This document shows positions 34,608 through 43,228 of a stretch of 64,000 nt of DNA, piece by piece (position 1 is the stretch's first letter; each line of letters opens with the position of its first letter). The notes beneath the pieces were generated by a model. It did no database searches. It was not told the origin of the DNA and saw nothing but the letters and a program-made list of their open reading frames with translations. Made by a program: the position numbers and the translations under genes. The DNA is from Neorhizobium galegae bv. officinalis (GTDB lineage Bacteria > Pseudomonadota > Alphaproteobacteria > Rhizobiales > Rhizobiaceae). The stretch lies in contig CCRI01000007.1 in assembly GCA_000985875.1 (NCBI GenBank), positions 186,001 to 250,000 of the forward strand, read 5' to 3'.

Positions 34608-35275
34608 TCCTCCTTCAGGAGATATCCGACGCCGCGGATATTGTGGATCGCGATGCCGGCGCCGGCGTCCAGCAGTCTTTTGCGCAATCTTGAAATATGC
34701 GCATCGAGCGCGTTCGACTGGATTTCTTCTTCATAATTGTAGACCGCGGCTTCGAGCGTCGATCGAAGAACGGTTTTGTCTTTCCGCTTGGCCAGCGCCA
34801 CTAGGACGAGAAGTTCGCGCCGGGGCAGGTCGAGTGGGATCGATTCGACGGTCACGCTCAAATGCAGGGGATCGATCGCCATCCGTCCCACTGAGATTTG
34901 AAGTTCCGTCAGGCTTGGCGGGCGTCGCAGAACCGCCCGCAACCGGGCCATCAGCTCGTCCACGAGGAACGGCTTGCCCAGATAATCGTCCGCCCCGACA
35001 TCCAGCCCTTCGACCCGCTCCAACGGCTCATTGCGCGCCGTCAGCACGATGATTGGCGTATCGGTGCCCGTCCGCCTCAACATCGGAATGAAGCTCAGCC
35101 CTTCGCCATCGGGAAGACGCCGATCCAGAAGGATCGCGTCGTAGCTGTTCTGGCGCGTCAGTTCGAAAGCGTCCGCAAGATGCGTGGTGTGGTCGGTGAC
35201 GATGCCGTGTTTGCTCAGCGCCCCCGACAGCGCGTCGGCCAGCTCTCTCTCGTCCTCTATCAATAGAAGTCTCAT
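34604..35275 (-). CDS. OmpR/PhoB-family response regulator
   Basis: The protein has 223 residues. The start at 35275 gives MRLLLIEDERELADAL, the receiver start; the frame stays open further upstream but without family similarity. The receiver phospho-Asp is in DAILLDRRLPDG, the switch region is PIIVLTAR and the Lys is in DDYLGKPF. The C-terminal winged helix follows PLDLPRRELLVLVALAKRKD with the recognition helix SNALDAHISRLRKRL. It probably binds the ATTGCNGCAGCATTAC sites near its own promoter and three other units. Confidence 0.92.
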   Translation of the reverse strand: MRLLLIEDERELADALSGALSKHGIVTDHTTHLADAFELTRQNSYDAILLDRRLPDGEGLSFIPMLRRTGTDTPIIVLTARNEPLERVEGLDVGADDYLGKPFLVDELMARLRAVLRRPPSLTELQISVGRMAIDPLHLSVTVESIPLDLPRRELLVLVALAKRKDKTVLRSTLEAAVYNYEEEIQSNALDAHISRLRKRLLDAGAGIAIHNIRGVGYLLKEE

Positions 35276-35316
35276 CGTCCCTTGGCTCTCCTGTCCCGTT
35301 CTTCTCCGCCGCGAAG

Positions 35317-35368
35317 ATTGCGGCAGCATTACGGGGACAAGAGAACCATCCGGTAATGCTGCTGCAAT
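35317..35368. promoter_or_regulatory. Operator copy 3, two half-sites between the regulator and RND genes
   Basis: ATTGCGGCAGCATTAC (35317-35332) and the nearly perfect reverse half GTAATGCTGCTGCAAT (35353-35368) are 20 bases apart in the divergent promoter region. This is the best-formed of the three copies and could control both the two-component genes and the pump. Confidence 0.65.
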
Positions 35369-35459
35369 TGTCAAAGCCTAGCAACCGGAACCATCCAGTC
35401 GCGAAAACGCGAGGCGCCGCCCGCAGGCGGCCGTGCTCAAAAATCCAAGGAATATCGCT

Positions 35460-36617
35460 ATGGCTTTGAAATGGAAAATGAGATTGACCAAGGCAGGAAT
35501 GCTTCTGGGAGGCGTCTACCTCGCTGTCGTGTTTATCGATCCCGCACGGGGAACGATCGATGCGAATGAACGGGTGAAAGAGGTGGTGGAGGCGGTCGCG
35601 GCGAACCAGGTCGACAAGCCGCTGGAACTGACCCTTTCGGAGATTGCTGACATCCGGCCCACTTCCATGGTGGAACGGCTGCGCGTCAGCGGGGACCTCG
35701 AGCCGACCAATCGTGCCGTCCTGCACGCCAAGGAAGGAGGTAAGATCGTGGAAGTCCGCGCCGTTGCCGGACAGGCGGTCAAGGCGGGGGACGTGCTGGT
35801 CCGCTTTGAGACGGACGATCTCCAGTCAGTCCTCAGGCAGCGCGAGGGGGATCGCGATGTCGCGGCTGCGGAGATGCTGCTTACCATGCAGTCGCTCAAC
35901 AGGATCGAGCAGCTTGCCGAAAAGAACATCGCCAGCCAGGAGCAACTCGACAAGGCGCGAAGCGAGGTGGCCGCCGCGACGGCCAGACTGAAAAGCCTTT
36001 CAGCCCAGGCGGATATCGCCCGCAGCGCTTTGCGAGACGCCGAAGTTCTGGCGCCGTTCGACGGGGTGATCTCAAACCGGGCGATCAACCAGGGCTCCCG
36101 CGTCGGCGCCGGCGCAGAACTTTTCACGATCGTCGATACGCGCATTCTGGAAGCAAAAGTCCTGGTCTCCACGCGCGACGTTCACCGTATTGCCCTCGCC
36201 CAACGGGCAGAATTGCACATCGACGGGCTTGCCGGGCAAACCGTCCTCGGACGAGTGGATCGTATCAGTCCGGTCGCCGACCACGGTACGCGCTTCATTC
36301 CGGTCTATATCCGGCTCTCCAACGGTGGCACCCATCTTCGGGGCGGATTGTTCGCGACCGGCTCGATCCTGGTCCGGCAAAACGACGACGCAATCGTGAT
36401 ACCGGCTATTTCGCTGCGTAAAGACGAGATGGGAGACTATGTCCTCAAGCTGAAAAAGGGCCGCCTCGTCCGCCAGCCCGTGACCGTCGGAACCGGATGG
36501 GGCGGGAGCGACAGCCTTGAGATTTCCGAAGGCCTGGCCTATGGCGACACGATCGTGACCGTACCGCTGCCCGAGCTGCGACCCGACGTCACCGTCACGA
36601 TTCCGAAGGCGGGCTGA
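35460..36617 (+). CDS. RND efflux periplasmic adaptor (membrane fusion protein)
   Basis: The protein has 385 residues from the ATG at 35460 with CAAGGAAT about 8 bases upstream. An N-terminal membrane segment (AGMLLGGVYLAVVFI) anchors it. Lipoyl half-motifs VSGDLEPTNRAVLHAKEGGKIVEVRAVAGQAVKAGDVLVRFE and VLAPFDGVISNRAINQGSRVGAGAELFTI flank an alpha-hairpin (residues about 130-190). Beta-barrel and membrane-proximal domains follow. It links the RND pump to an outer-membrane channel. The pump gene starts two bases after its stop. Confidence 0.9.
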   Translation: MALKWKMRLTKAGMLLGGVYLAVVFIDPARGTIDANERVKEVVEAVAANQVDKPLELTLSEIADIRPTSMVERLRVSGDLEPTNRAVLHAKEGGKIVEVRAVAGQAVKAGDVLVRFETDDLQSVLRQREGDRDVAAAEMLLTMQSLNRIEQLAEKNIASQEQLDKARSEVAAATARLKSLSAQADIARSALRDAEVLAPFDGVISNRAINQGSRVGAGAELFTIVDTRILEAKVLVSTRDVHRIALAQRAELHIDGLAGQTVLGRVDRISPVADHGTRFIPVYIRLSNGGTHLRGGLFATGSILVRQNDDAIVIPAISLRKDEMGDYVLKLKKGRLVRQPVTVGTGWGGSDSLEISEGLAYGDTIVTVPLPELRPDVTVTIPKAG

Positions 36618-36618
36618 C

Positions 36619-39600
36619 ATGTTTCTCACCCGCATTTCCATCAATCATCCCGTCTTCGCCACCATGATGATGGCGGTGCTGCTCGTGCTGGGCGCGTTTT
36701 CCTACGAGCGCCTCGGCGTCGATCAGTTTCCGAACGTCGATGTCCCGGTTGTCGTGGTGACGACAGCCTTTCCGGGTGCGACGCCCGAAACCATAGAGAC
36801 GGAGGTGACCAGGCCCATCGAGGAGGCGCTCAATACGATCAGCGGCCTCGATGAGATCACGTCGACCTCCTCCGAAGGGCGGTCGATCGTCATTGCCCAG
36901 TTCAAGCTGGAGGTGGAGAGCACGACGGCAGCGCAGGACGTCCGCGACAAGATAGCAGCCCTCGAAACCGACCTTCCGGAAGAAGCCGACAACCCTGTCG
37001 TGGCGCGATTTAACCCATCCGACGAACCGATACTTTCGGTGGCGATCAGTTCGGGTTCCCTCGGCATACCGGAACTCACGAGGATCGCCGACCAGCGCGT
37101 GCTGGGCCAACTGACGGCGGTCATCGGGGTCGGGCAGGCGACGCTGATCGGCGATCAGAAGCGGCAGGTCGGCATAGGCATCGACGAGACGCAAATGCGC
37201 GCACTGGGCATCGGAGTCGACGAGGTCATCGACGCCCTCCGGACCACCAACGGGAACAGACCCGCCGGAAGCCTGGTCGGCGGTATTACCGACCGTACCA
37301 TTCAGGTACAGGGACGGATTGCGGAGCCGAAGGACTTTCTGGACGTGATCGTTGCCCGCCGCGGCGATGGGGCTGTCTATCTCCGCGATGTTGCCACCGT
37401 AACGGATGGCGCGGCGGATCCGGAAAGCCGGGCGATCTACAACGGCGAAGCCGCACTCGCCATCGCCATCGTCAAGGTCCGGGATGCCAATACCGTGCAG
37501 GTGGTGAGCGATCTGCGCAAGCGACTCGATCAACTGAACGCCGAACTGAGCGACCAAAACGTGCGGCTTCAAGTCGTCACGGACGCCTCCACCCCCATTC
37601 GGGAGTCGCTCGGCCAGGTGCAATCGACACTGATCGAGGGAGCGGCATTGGCGGTCGCCATCGTTTTCCTGTTCCTCAACTCATGGCGAAGCACGGTGAT
37701 AACCGGCCTGACCCTTCCGATCGCCATGATTGGCACGCTCGCCGTCATCGACCTTCTCGGCTTCACGCTCAATATGCTCAGCCTGCTGGCGTTGACGCTC
37801 TCGATCGGCATTCTTGTCGATGACGCGATCGTGGTGCGCGAGAACATCACGCGCCATCTGCACATGGGCAAGTCGCATTTAAAGGCCGCTCTCGACGGTA
37901 CCAACGAAATTGGACTCGCCGTGGCGGCGACGACCGCCACGATCGTCGCCGTCTTCCTGCCCGTCGCATTCATGGAAGGCATGGTCGGCCGTTTCTTCTA
38001 CGAATTCGGCGTCACGGTTTCCGCGGCCGTGCTGCTGTCGCTGTTCGTCGCCTTCACCCTCGACCCGATGCTTTCCAGCGTCTGGCATGATTCCGATGCG
38101 GAGCCCGGCGCAAGGCGCGGACCAGTCGGACGGCTGATTGCGCGCTTCGACGCCGGTTTCGAAAGGCTCGCCGAGCGCTATCGAGAGGTCGTCCGCTGGA
38201 CGCTGCGCCATCGTTTGATAACGCTCGCGCTGACTTCCGGCATCCTCGTCGGCAGCATTTTGATGGTTCCCCTGGTGGGTGTCGAATTCGTTCCCAATGC
38301 GGATGAAGGACGATTCCAGATCAGCATGACGACGCCGGCAGGTTCTTCGCTCGATTACACGCGCGCCAAGGTGGGGCAGGTCGAGAAGGCGCTGCATGAG
38401 TTTCCCGAAGTTGCTTCGATCTACTCGACGATCAACACCGGCAGCGCCATGGGCAAACACAAAGCCGCCATTCTCGTCAGCCTCGTGCCGCAGGAACAAC
38501 GCAAGCGGACGCCCGCCGCCATGGAGGATCCCATCCGGGGTCGTCTTTCCGTCATCCCGGGAATCAAGATCGCCCTTATCCAGGAGGGCCTGGGCGGAGG
38601 CGCCAGTGCGATCCAACTGAGCGTCCTGGGTGACGATCAGCGGGTGTTGGAGAAGATCGCGGCGGATCTGACCACTCGCATGCGTCGGGTGCCCGGCATG
38701 GTGGACATCAATTCAAGCGCCGGCGAGGAAAATTCCATCCTTTCCGTCCGGCTCAAGCGCGAGCAGGCGAGTGATCTGGGCATCGGCATCTCCGAACTGG
38801 CCGGAATGCTCTCGCCGCTGATCGGCGGCCAAGACGTTTCCACCTGGACCGATAGGCGCGGAGAAACCTACGACGTTGTCGTCCGGCTTCCCCGCAACCA
38901 GCGTGCCAGCGTCGCCGCCATTGGAGAGTTGGTGATCAAGGCCCCCGGCGATGACGCAAGCGGCAATCCGCGCATGATCCGGCTGGATCAGGTCGCGGAC
39001 ATCGCGCTCGTCCCGGCGGCCTCCGAAATCCGTCGTCTCGACATGTCCAGAGAGCTTCTGATCTCGGCGGATATATCCGGCCGAGCCGCGGGGGATGTCA
39101 CAGCTGAACTGGAGGCCATGGTCGCCAGGCAAGATTTGCCGACGGGCTATCGCATAAAATTCGGCGGCGATTCCGAGGACATTCGGGAGGCGACAGGCGG
39201 CCTGTTCAGAGCACTGACCATGGCGGTGATCTTCATCTATGTCGTGTTGGCATCGCAGTTTGGGAGCTTCACCCAGCCGCTCGCGATCATGGCCGCCCTT
39301 CCTCTGTCGCTGATCGGCGTGCTCATCGGCCTCATGGTCGCGGGAAGTACCGTCAACATGTTCTCGATGATCGGCTTCATCATGCTGATGGGGCTCGTTA
39401 CCAAGAATGGCATCCTCTTGGTCGATTTCGCCAACCGGGAGCGCCAGCGGGGTTCGAGCCTTAGCGAGGCACTCGTCAACGCGGGCGCCGTACGGTTCCG
39501 CCCGATCATCATGACTTCGCTCGCGATGATCGCCGGCATGATCCCGCTCGCGCTGGCGGCCGGTGGCGGTGGTGCGCAACGGGCTCCGATGGCGCATGCC

Positions 39601-39759
39601 GTCATCGGCGGCCTCGTCAGCTCTACCCTCCTGACCCTGGTCGTGGTGCCTGTCATCCTCTCCTGCATCGACAGTCTGACCCAGTGGGTCGCGGCGAGGG
39701 TGAGGACGCATTCGATCAGCGGAAACGAACGTCACTCGCCGAAATCGGCACAGCAATGA
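36619..39759 (+). CDS. RND efflux transporter (AcrB/MexF-like, HAE family)
   Basis: The protein has 1046 residues, normal for the family. The N-terminus is FLTRISINHPVFATMMMAVLLVLGAFSYERLGVDQFPNVDVP. The proton-relay pair is in TLSIGILVDDAIVVREN (TM4) and the partner Lys is in MGLVTKNGILLVDFANRER (TM10). Two large periplasmic porter domains follow the RND pattern. It exports a drug, lipid or metabolite using the proton gradient. No outer-membrane factor gene is in this locus, so a channel elsewhere must be used. Confidence 0.93.
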   Translation: MFLTRISINHPVFATMMMAVLLVLGAFSYERLGVDQFPNVDVPVVVVTTAFPGATPETIETEVTRPIEEALNTISGLDEITSTSSEGRSIVIAQFKLEVESTTAAQDVRDKIAALETDLPEEADNPVVARFNPSDEPILSVAISSGSLGIPELTRIADQRVLGQLTAVIGVGQATLIGDQKRQVGIGIDETQMRALGIGVDEVIDALRTTNGNRPAGSLVGGITDRTIQVQGRIAEPKDFLDVIVARRGDGAVYLRDVATVTDGAADPESRAIYNGEAALAIAIVKVRDANTVQVVSDLRKRLDQLNAELSDQNVRLQVVTDASTPIRESLGQVQSTLIEGAALAVAIVFLFLNSWRSTVITGLTLPIAMIGTLAVIDLLGFTLNMLSLLALTLSIGILVDDAIVVRENITRHLHMGKSHLKAALDGTNEIGLAVAATTATIVAVFLPVAFMEGMVGRFFYEFGVTVSAAVLLSLFVAFTLDPMLSSVWHDSDAEPGARRGPVGRLIARFDAGFERLAERYREVVRWTLRHRLITLALTSGILVGSILMVPLVGVEFVPNADEGRFQISMTTPAGSSLDYTRAKVGQVEKALHEFPEVASIYSTINTGSAMGKHKAAILVSLVPQEQRKRTPAAMEDPIRGRLSVIPGIKIALIQEGLGGGASAIQLSVLGDDQRVLEKIAADLTTRMRRVPGMVDINSSAGEENSILSVRLKREQASDLGIGISELAGMLSPLIGGQDVSTWTDRRGETYDVVVRLPRNQRASVAAIGELVIKAPGDDASGNPRMIRLDQVADIALVPAASEIRRLDMSRELLISADISGRAAGDVTAELEAMVARQDLPTGYRIKFGGDSEDIREATGGLFRALTMAVIFIYVVLASQFGSFTQPLAIMAALPLSLIGVLIGLMVAGSTVNMFSMIGFIMLMGLVTKNGILLVDFANRERQRGSSLSEALVNAGAVRFRPIIMTSLAMIAGMIPLALAAGGGGAQRAPMAHAVIGGLVSSTLLTLVVVPVILSCIDSLTQWVAARVRTHSISGNERHSPKSAQQ

Positions 39760-39878
39760 CCCGTAAGACCGTCTTGCGCCTCTTCGGCAGGTTCCTTCTA
39801 TCCGCTATCATGATGGCGGCTCTTTTTGGAGGGCCGCTTGTCCTCCTGATCTTTCTCTCGAGGCGGTTCGCCATGTAG
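39756..39878 (+). CDS. 40-residue single-pass membrane protein coupled to the RND pump
   Basis: It starts at the ATG overlapping the pump's stop codon (ATGA at 39756-39759). It has a basic N-terminus (TRKTVLRLFGR), a hydrophobic stretch of about 22 residues (LLSAIMMAALFGGPLVLLIF) and a basic end (SRRFAM), so a single membrane helix is predicted. In size and coupling it recalls small accessory proteins of RND pumps such as AcrZ, but no sequence relation is visible. The function is inferred from position only. Confidence 0.55.
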   Translation: MTRKTVLRLFGRFLLSAIMMAALFGGPLVLLIFLSRRFAM

Positions 39879-39921
39879 AGACTTCACGCTTTGTCGCGCA
39901 GGAGCGATCGCGGCAATCCGG

Positions 39922-40647
39922 TCAATGTGCCTCATTCCCGCGGGCGCTGCGCAATTCACGCTCGCCTCTTTCGAGTGCGCTGGCATTCAGCACCTTGCGG
40001 AGCAGGGCGACGGCGACCGCGCGCATGCGAAGATTGTACCAGCCCTCTGGCCCGTTGCCTGGTTCCTCGTAGACGTCCAATTTTTCATAGAGCTGCTGAA
40101 GCCGGTTCTGGACGCTGCGTAACGAGAGCTTTTTGCGCTGTGCTATCGCCTTGTCGGTCAGGCCGAGCGCCACATCCACCAGGATTTCGTATTCCGCGTC
40201 GCTCAGGCCATGCGCGGTGCCGAGGCTTTTCTGCTGGACGCCCCGGACCTCGCGGTCGATAACGCATTGGGATTCAATGAAGACGCCGCGAAGTGCGAGC
40301 TTCAGCCGCTCGTCGGAGGTGGATTTCAGCACGTATCCGTATGTCGCACCTTCCGGAACGATACGCGCCACGCCACGCACATAGGCTTCATCGGAGTAGT
40401 TCGACCAGAACAGAATCTTGGTATCCGGTCTTTCGCGCCAGATGGTGCGGGCCGCCTCGATGCCATTGCGTTCGCTCATCTGCAAGTCCATAACCACGTG
40501 CTCGGCCCGGGATTGGCGCGCCTGCACCTCACCGGCATGGCCGTTTTCCGCCTCCAGCACCGTGTCGCATTCCGGCAATGCCGCCCGCACTGCCTCGTGC
40601 AGGTAGGATCGGTGCAGCGGGTCGTCCTCGATGATCAAGACTTTCAT
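39922..40647 (-). CDS. NarL/FixJ-type LuxR-family response regulator
   Basis: The protein has 241 residues. The start at 40647 gives MKVLIIEDDPLHRSYLHEAV; the frame continues open upstream without a receiver-like sequence, so a longer start is rejected. The receiver has phospho-Asp in VVMDLQMSERNG. A LuxR-like helix-turn-helix is LSDAEYEILVDVALGLTDKAIAQRKKLSLRSVQNRLQQLYEKL. It is cotranscribed with, and overlaps, the kinase gene. The likely target is the divergent sugar ABC promoter, which holds several palindromes. Confidence 0.85.
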   Translation of the reverse strand: MKVLIIEDDPLHRSYLHEAVRAALPECDTVLEAENGHAGEVQARQSRAEHVVMDLQMSERNGIEAARTIWRERPDTKILFWSNYSDEAYVRGVARIVPEGATYGYVLKSTSDERLKLALRGVFIESQCVIDREVRGVQQKSLGTAHGLSDAEYEILVDVALGLTDKAIAQRKKLSLRSVQNRLQQLYEKLDVYEEPGNGPEGWYNLRMRAVAVALLRKVLNASALERGERELRSARGNEAH

Positions 40648-41891
40648 GCCGATTTCTCCGCAACATGCCTGCGTTCCATCGACAGCACGACCTTGGCCGT
40701 CGTGCCGGGCCCGCCCGGATTGCCGCCGATCTCGAATTTTGCCGAGATCAGCCGCGCTCGCGTCTTCATATTGCCTATCCCGTGCCCCGCCTTGTCGCGA
40801 CCGTTGCGCAGGCCGCTCCCGTCGTCGCTGATCTCGATCGACAGCGCGTCGCCCTGGATACGCAGATGTACCAGGATCGTCTTCGGCTGCCCGTGACGGA
40901 TCGCGTTGTTGACCGCTTCCTGGACAATGCGGAAGAGCGCGGTCGCCACGGTCCGGTCGAGGTCGAGCAATGCTCCACCCGTCTCGTCGACCATCCGCCA
41001 GGCGACGGGCAGGCCGCTTTCGCGTACCGAGCGTTCCAAGTGGTTCTCGATCGCCTCCGCGACGCCAAAAAGCTGCAGCACGGTGGGCTTGGCCTCCTCG
41101 ATGATCTGGCGGAGATCGTGCATGCATTGCTGCAGCGTACGGCAGAGCGGTTCGAGCGCATCCCCGTGCATCTCCGGAAGTCCCGAGAGCCGCTCCATGC
41201 GCCGCGCGAGCCGTGTCAGGTCTGCGAGCGTCTGATCGTGAAGGTCCATGCCGATCCGCTGGCGTTCGGCCTCCAGCGCCTCGGTCAGCTTGAGCGCACC
41301 CAGCCGCAATCCCTCTTCGCGGGCGCGGGCCTCCGTCTCGACGATCGCCGAGCGTTTGGCCTGTTCGGCAGCCCTCAGCGCAAAGAAATAGGGTGCCAGC
41401 AGATCGGCGATCGAGCGGGCGTTCTCGACATCCTCCATCGAGTATTTGTCGCGCTCGTGACTGGAGCAGCTCAGGGCACCGATGATATCGCCCTGAACTT
41501 TCAGCGGCACATGCAGTCGGCTTCTTAGGGACAGTTCGACGATCGGGCTCGAGAACGCGCCGGCGAAATGAAAGCGCGGATCGGCACATGCATCCGGCGA
41601 AAGCAGGAAATCCACCTCGCCGGAAAGTAACGTACGGATCGGGCTACCGGTCAACAGCGCCGGGGGCTGCTGGCTCCAGGCGGTCGCAAGCCCGCTCTCG
41701 TAGGCGATGTGGTATTTCCCGTCCAGCATCTTGATGCAGACGTCGAGATGATCGTGCGGGATGATATGGCTGATCTCAGCCGCAACCGCCTGGATGATCG
41801 AGTTGAAATCGAGTTGGCCTGCCAGCAGCCGGGATATTCCGAGATAGCGGTCAAACAACGCGTTTGCTGCCGGATTGAGCATGACGGACAT
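40644..41891 (-). CDS. GAF-domain sensor histidine kinase (HisKA_3 type)
   Basis: The protein has 415 residues. Two ATGs, 41891 and 41882, each follow their own GGAGG at good spacing, so either start is possible. A GAF domain spans about residues 20-180 (DFNSIIQAVAAEISHIIPHDHL and later SRLHVPLKVQGDIIGALSCSS). The HisKA_3 phospho-His is in ERQRIGMDLHDQTLADLTRLARR, and the ATPase is in EAVNNAIRHGQPKTI and DDGSGLRNGRDKAGHGIGNMKTRA. There are no membrane helices, so it senses a cytoplasmic signal. It is four-base overlapped with its regulator. Confidence 0.9.
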   Translation of the reverse strand: MSVMLNPAANALFDRYLGISRLLAGQLDFNSIIQAVAAEISHIIPHDHLDVCIKMLDGKYHIAYESGLATAWSQQPPALLTGSPIRTLLSGEVDFLLSPDACADPRFHFAGAFSSPIVELSLRSRLHVPLKVQGDIIGALSCSSHERDKYSMEDVENARSIADLLAPYFFALRAAEQAKRSAIVETEARAREEGLRLGALKLTEALEAERQRIGMDLHDQTLADLTRLARRMERLSGLPEMHGDALEPLCRTLQQCMHDLRQIIEEAKPTVLQLFGVAEAIENHLERSVRESGLPVAWRMVDETGGALLDLDRTVATALFRIVQEAVNNAIRHGQPKTILVHLRIQGDALSIEISDDGSGLRNGRDKAGHGIGNMKTRARLISAKFEIGGNPGGPGTTAKVVLSMERRHVAEKSA

Positions 41892-41935
41892 CCTCCAGTC
41901 CTCCAGTCATTAGACGCCTCGCCGCTGCTCTTGTC

Positions 41936-41972
41936 TTGCGGGAACCCGCAAATTTTGCGCGAGTACCCGCAA
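41936..41972. promoter_or_regulatory. Tandem palindromes in the two-component/sugar-ABC divergent promoter
   Basis: TTGCGGG-AA-CCCGCAA (41936-41951) is a perfect-arm palindrome, and TTGCGCG-AGTA-CCCGCAA (41955-41972) is an imperfect second copy right next to it. Spacing of paired 7-mers fits a dimeric LuxR-type regulator or a LacI-type repressor. Binding by the adjacent regulator is inferred. Confidence 0.55.
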
Positions 41973-41981
41973 GAAGGTTGC

Positions 41982-41999
41982 TTGTATGCGCCTATACAA
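41982..41999. promoter_or_regulatory. Inverted repeat TTGTAT-N6-ATACAA
   Basis: TTGTATGCGCCTATACAA lies 120 bases before the sugar-binding protein gene. Its TTGTAT arm resembles the TNGTATGAT elements of the 11.5-11.8 kb region. A GntR-type site or a promoter element is possible. Confidence 0.4.
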
Positions 42000-42118
42000 C
42001 ATCTGATTTCTCCTCCATGCTCGCTTTACTGAGCAAACGGGGCTCAGCGCAATCACTATCTTCGGACAACCGTTGAGGAGCGGGCCGAAGAACCCGTCGA
42101 GGACTTAGGGAGGAAATC

Positions 42119-43135
42119 ATGATCATCAGGAAGATGCTTTTTGCATCTGTCGCTATCGCTTGCATTGCCGGGCCGGTCTCCGCCCTGGCCGATACTTCGG
42201 GCAAAAAGATCGCCCTTTCCAACAATTATGCCGGCAATTCCTGGCGCCAGGCCATGCTGACGAGCTGGGACAAAATCACCAAGGAGGCCGTCTCCAAGAA
42301 GATCGTCGCCGCCGCCGATCCGTTCACGACGGCCGAGAACCAGGCGACCGAGCAGGCGGCCCAGATCCAGAACATGATCTTGCAGGGCTATGACGCGATC
42401 GTCATCAATGCCGCGTCGCCGACCGCGCTCAATGGCGCCGTCAAGGAGGCCTGCAATGCCGGCATCACCGTCGTGTCCTTCGACGGTATCGTGACCGAGC
42501 CCTGTGCGTGGCGCATCGCGGTGGATTTCAAGGCGATGGGCGAAAGCCAGGTCGAATATCTCGCCAAGAAGCTGCCGAAGGGGGGGAACTTGCTGGAGAT
42601 TCGCGGTCTCGCCGGGGTTTCGGTCGATGACGAAATCCATGCAGGCATCCAGGCTGGCGTCCGGAAAAACCCGCAGTTCAAGATCGTCGGTGCCGTCAAC
42701 GGCGACTGGGCGCAGGACGTCGCACAGCGGGCCGTCGCCGGCATTCTTCCGAGCCTTCCGGAAATCACCGCCGTCGTAACCCAGGGCGGCGACGGTTACG
42801 GCGCGGCCCAGGCATTCGCTGCAGCCAATCGCCCCACTCCGACCATCGTCATGGGCAACCGCGAGGACGAACTCGTCTGGTGGAAGCAGCAGAAGGACAA
42901 GAACGGCTACGAGACGATGTCCGTCTCCATCGCTCCCGGCGTTTCGACGCTTGCCTTCTGGGTGGCCCAGCAGATCCTCGACGGCAAGCAGGTGAAGAAG
43001 GACCTTGTGGTCCCCTTCCTGCGCATCGATCAGGGCAATCTCGAAACCAATCTCGCCGGCACCCAGAAGGGTGGCGTCGCCAATGTCGAGTATTCGCTGG
43101 AAGACGCCCAGAAAGTCATCAGCGCAGCCAAGTAG
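42119..43135 (+). CDS. Sugar ABC transporter substrate-binding protein (ribose type)
   Basis: The protein has 338 residues; AGGGAGGA precedes the ATG. A signal peptide ends SALADTSG. The periplasmic-binding-protein-like I fold shows IALSNNYAGNSWRQAM, QNMILQGYDAIVINAASPTALNGAVKEACNAGITVVSFDG (typical Peripla_BP_4 sugar-binding element) and VVTQGGDGYGAAQAF. It is the first gene of a sugar operon with an RbsA-type ATPase and two RbsC-type permeases. The sugar is not identifiable. Confidence 0.9.
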   Translation: MIIRKMLFASVAIACIAGPVSALADTSGKKIALSNNYAGNSWRQAMLTSWDKITKEAVSKKIVAAADPFTTAENQATEQAAQIQNMILQGYDAIVINAASPTALNGAVKEACNAGITVVSFDGIVTEPCAWRIAVDFKAMGESQVEYLAKKLPKGGNLLEIRGLAGVSVDDEIHAGIQAGVRKNPQFKIVGAVNGDWAQDVAQRAVAGILPSLPEITAVVTQGGDGYGAAQAFAAANRPTPTIVMGNREDELVWWKQQKDKNGYETMSVSIAPGVSTLAFWVAQQILDGKQVKKDLVVPFLRIDQGNLETNLAGTQKGGVANVEYSLEDAQKVISAAK

Positions 43136-43228
43136 GCTGATCCTCCCCAAGACAGGATGCGGCGCCCTTGCGCGCCGTGTCCCGATCCGTGCCCGGCTGC
43201 CTCCCGAACTGTCGATGACGTGTTTCGC

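Noticed and set aside
40648..41589. Upstream extension of the NarL-type regulator into a 555-residue fusion
   Set aside because: The extension overlaps the kinase gene in another frame and resembles nothing; the receiver begins at the Met at 40647.
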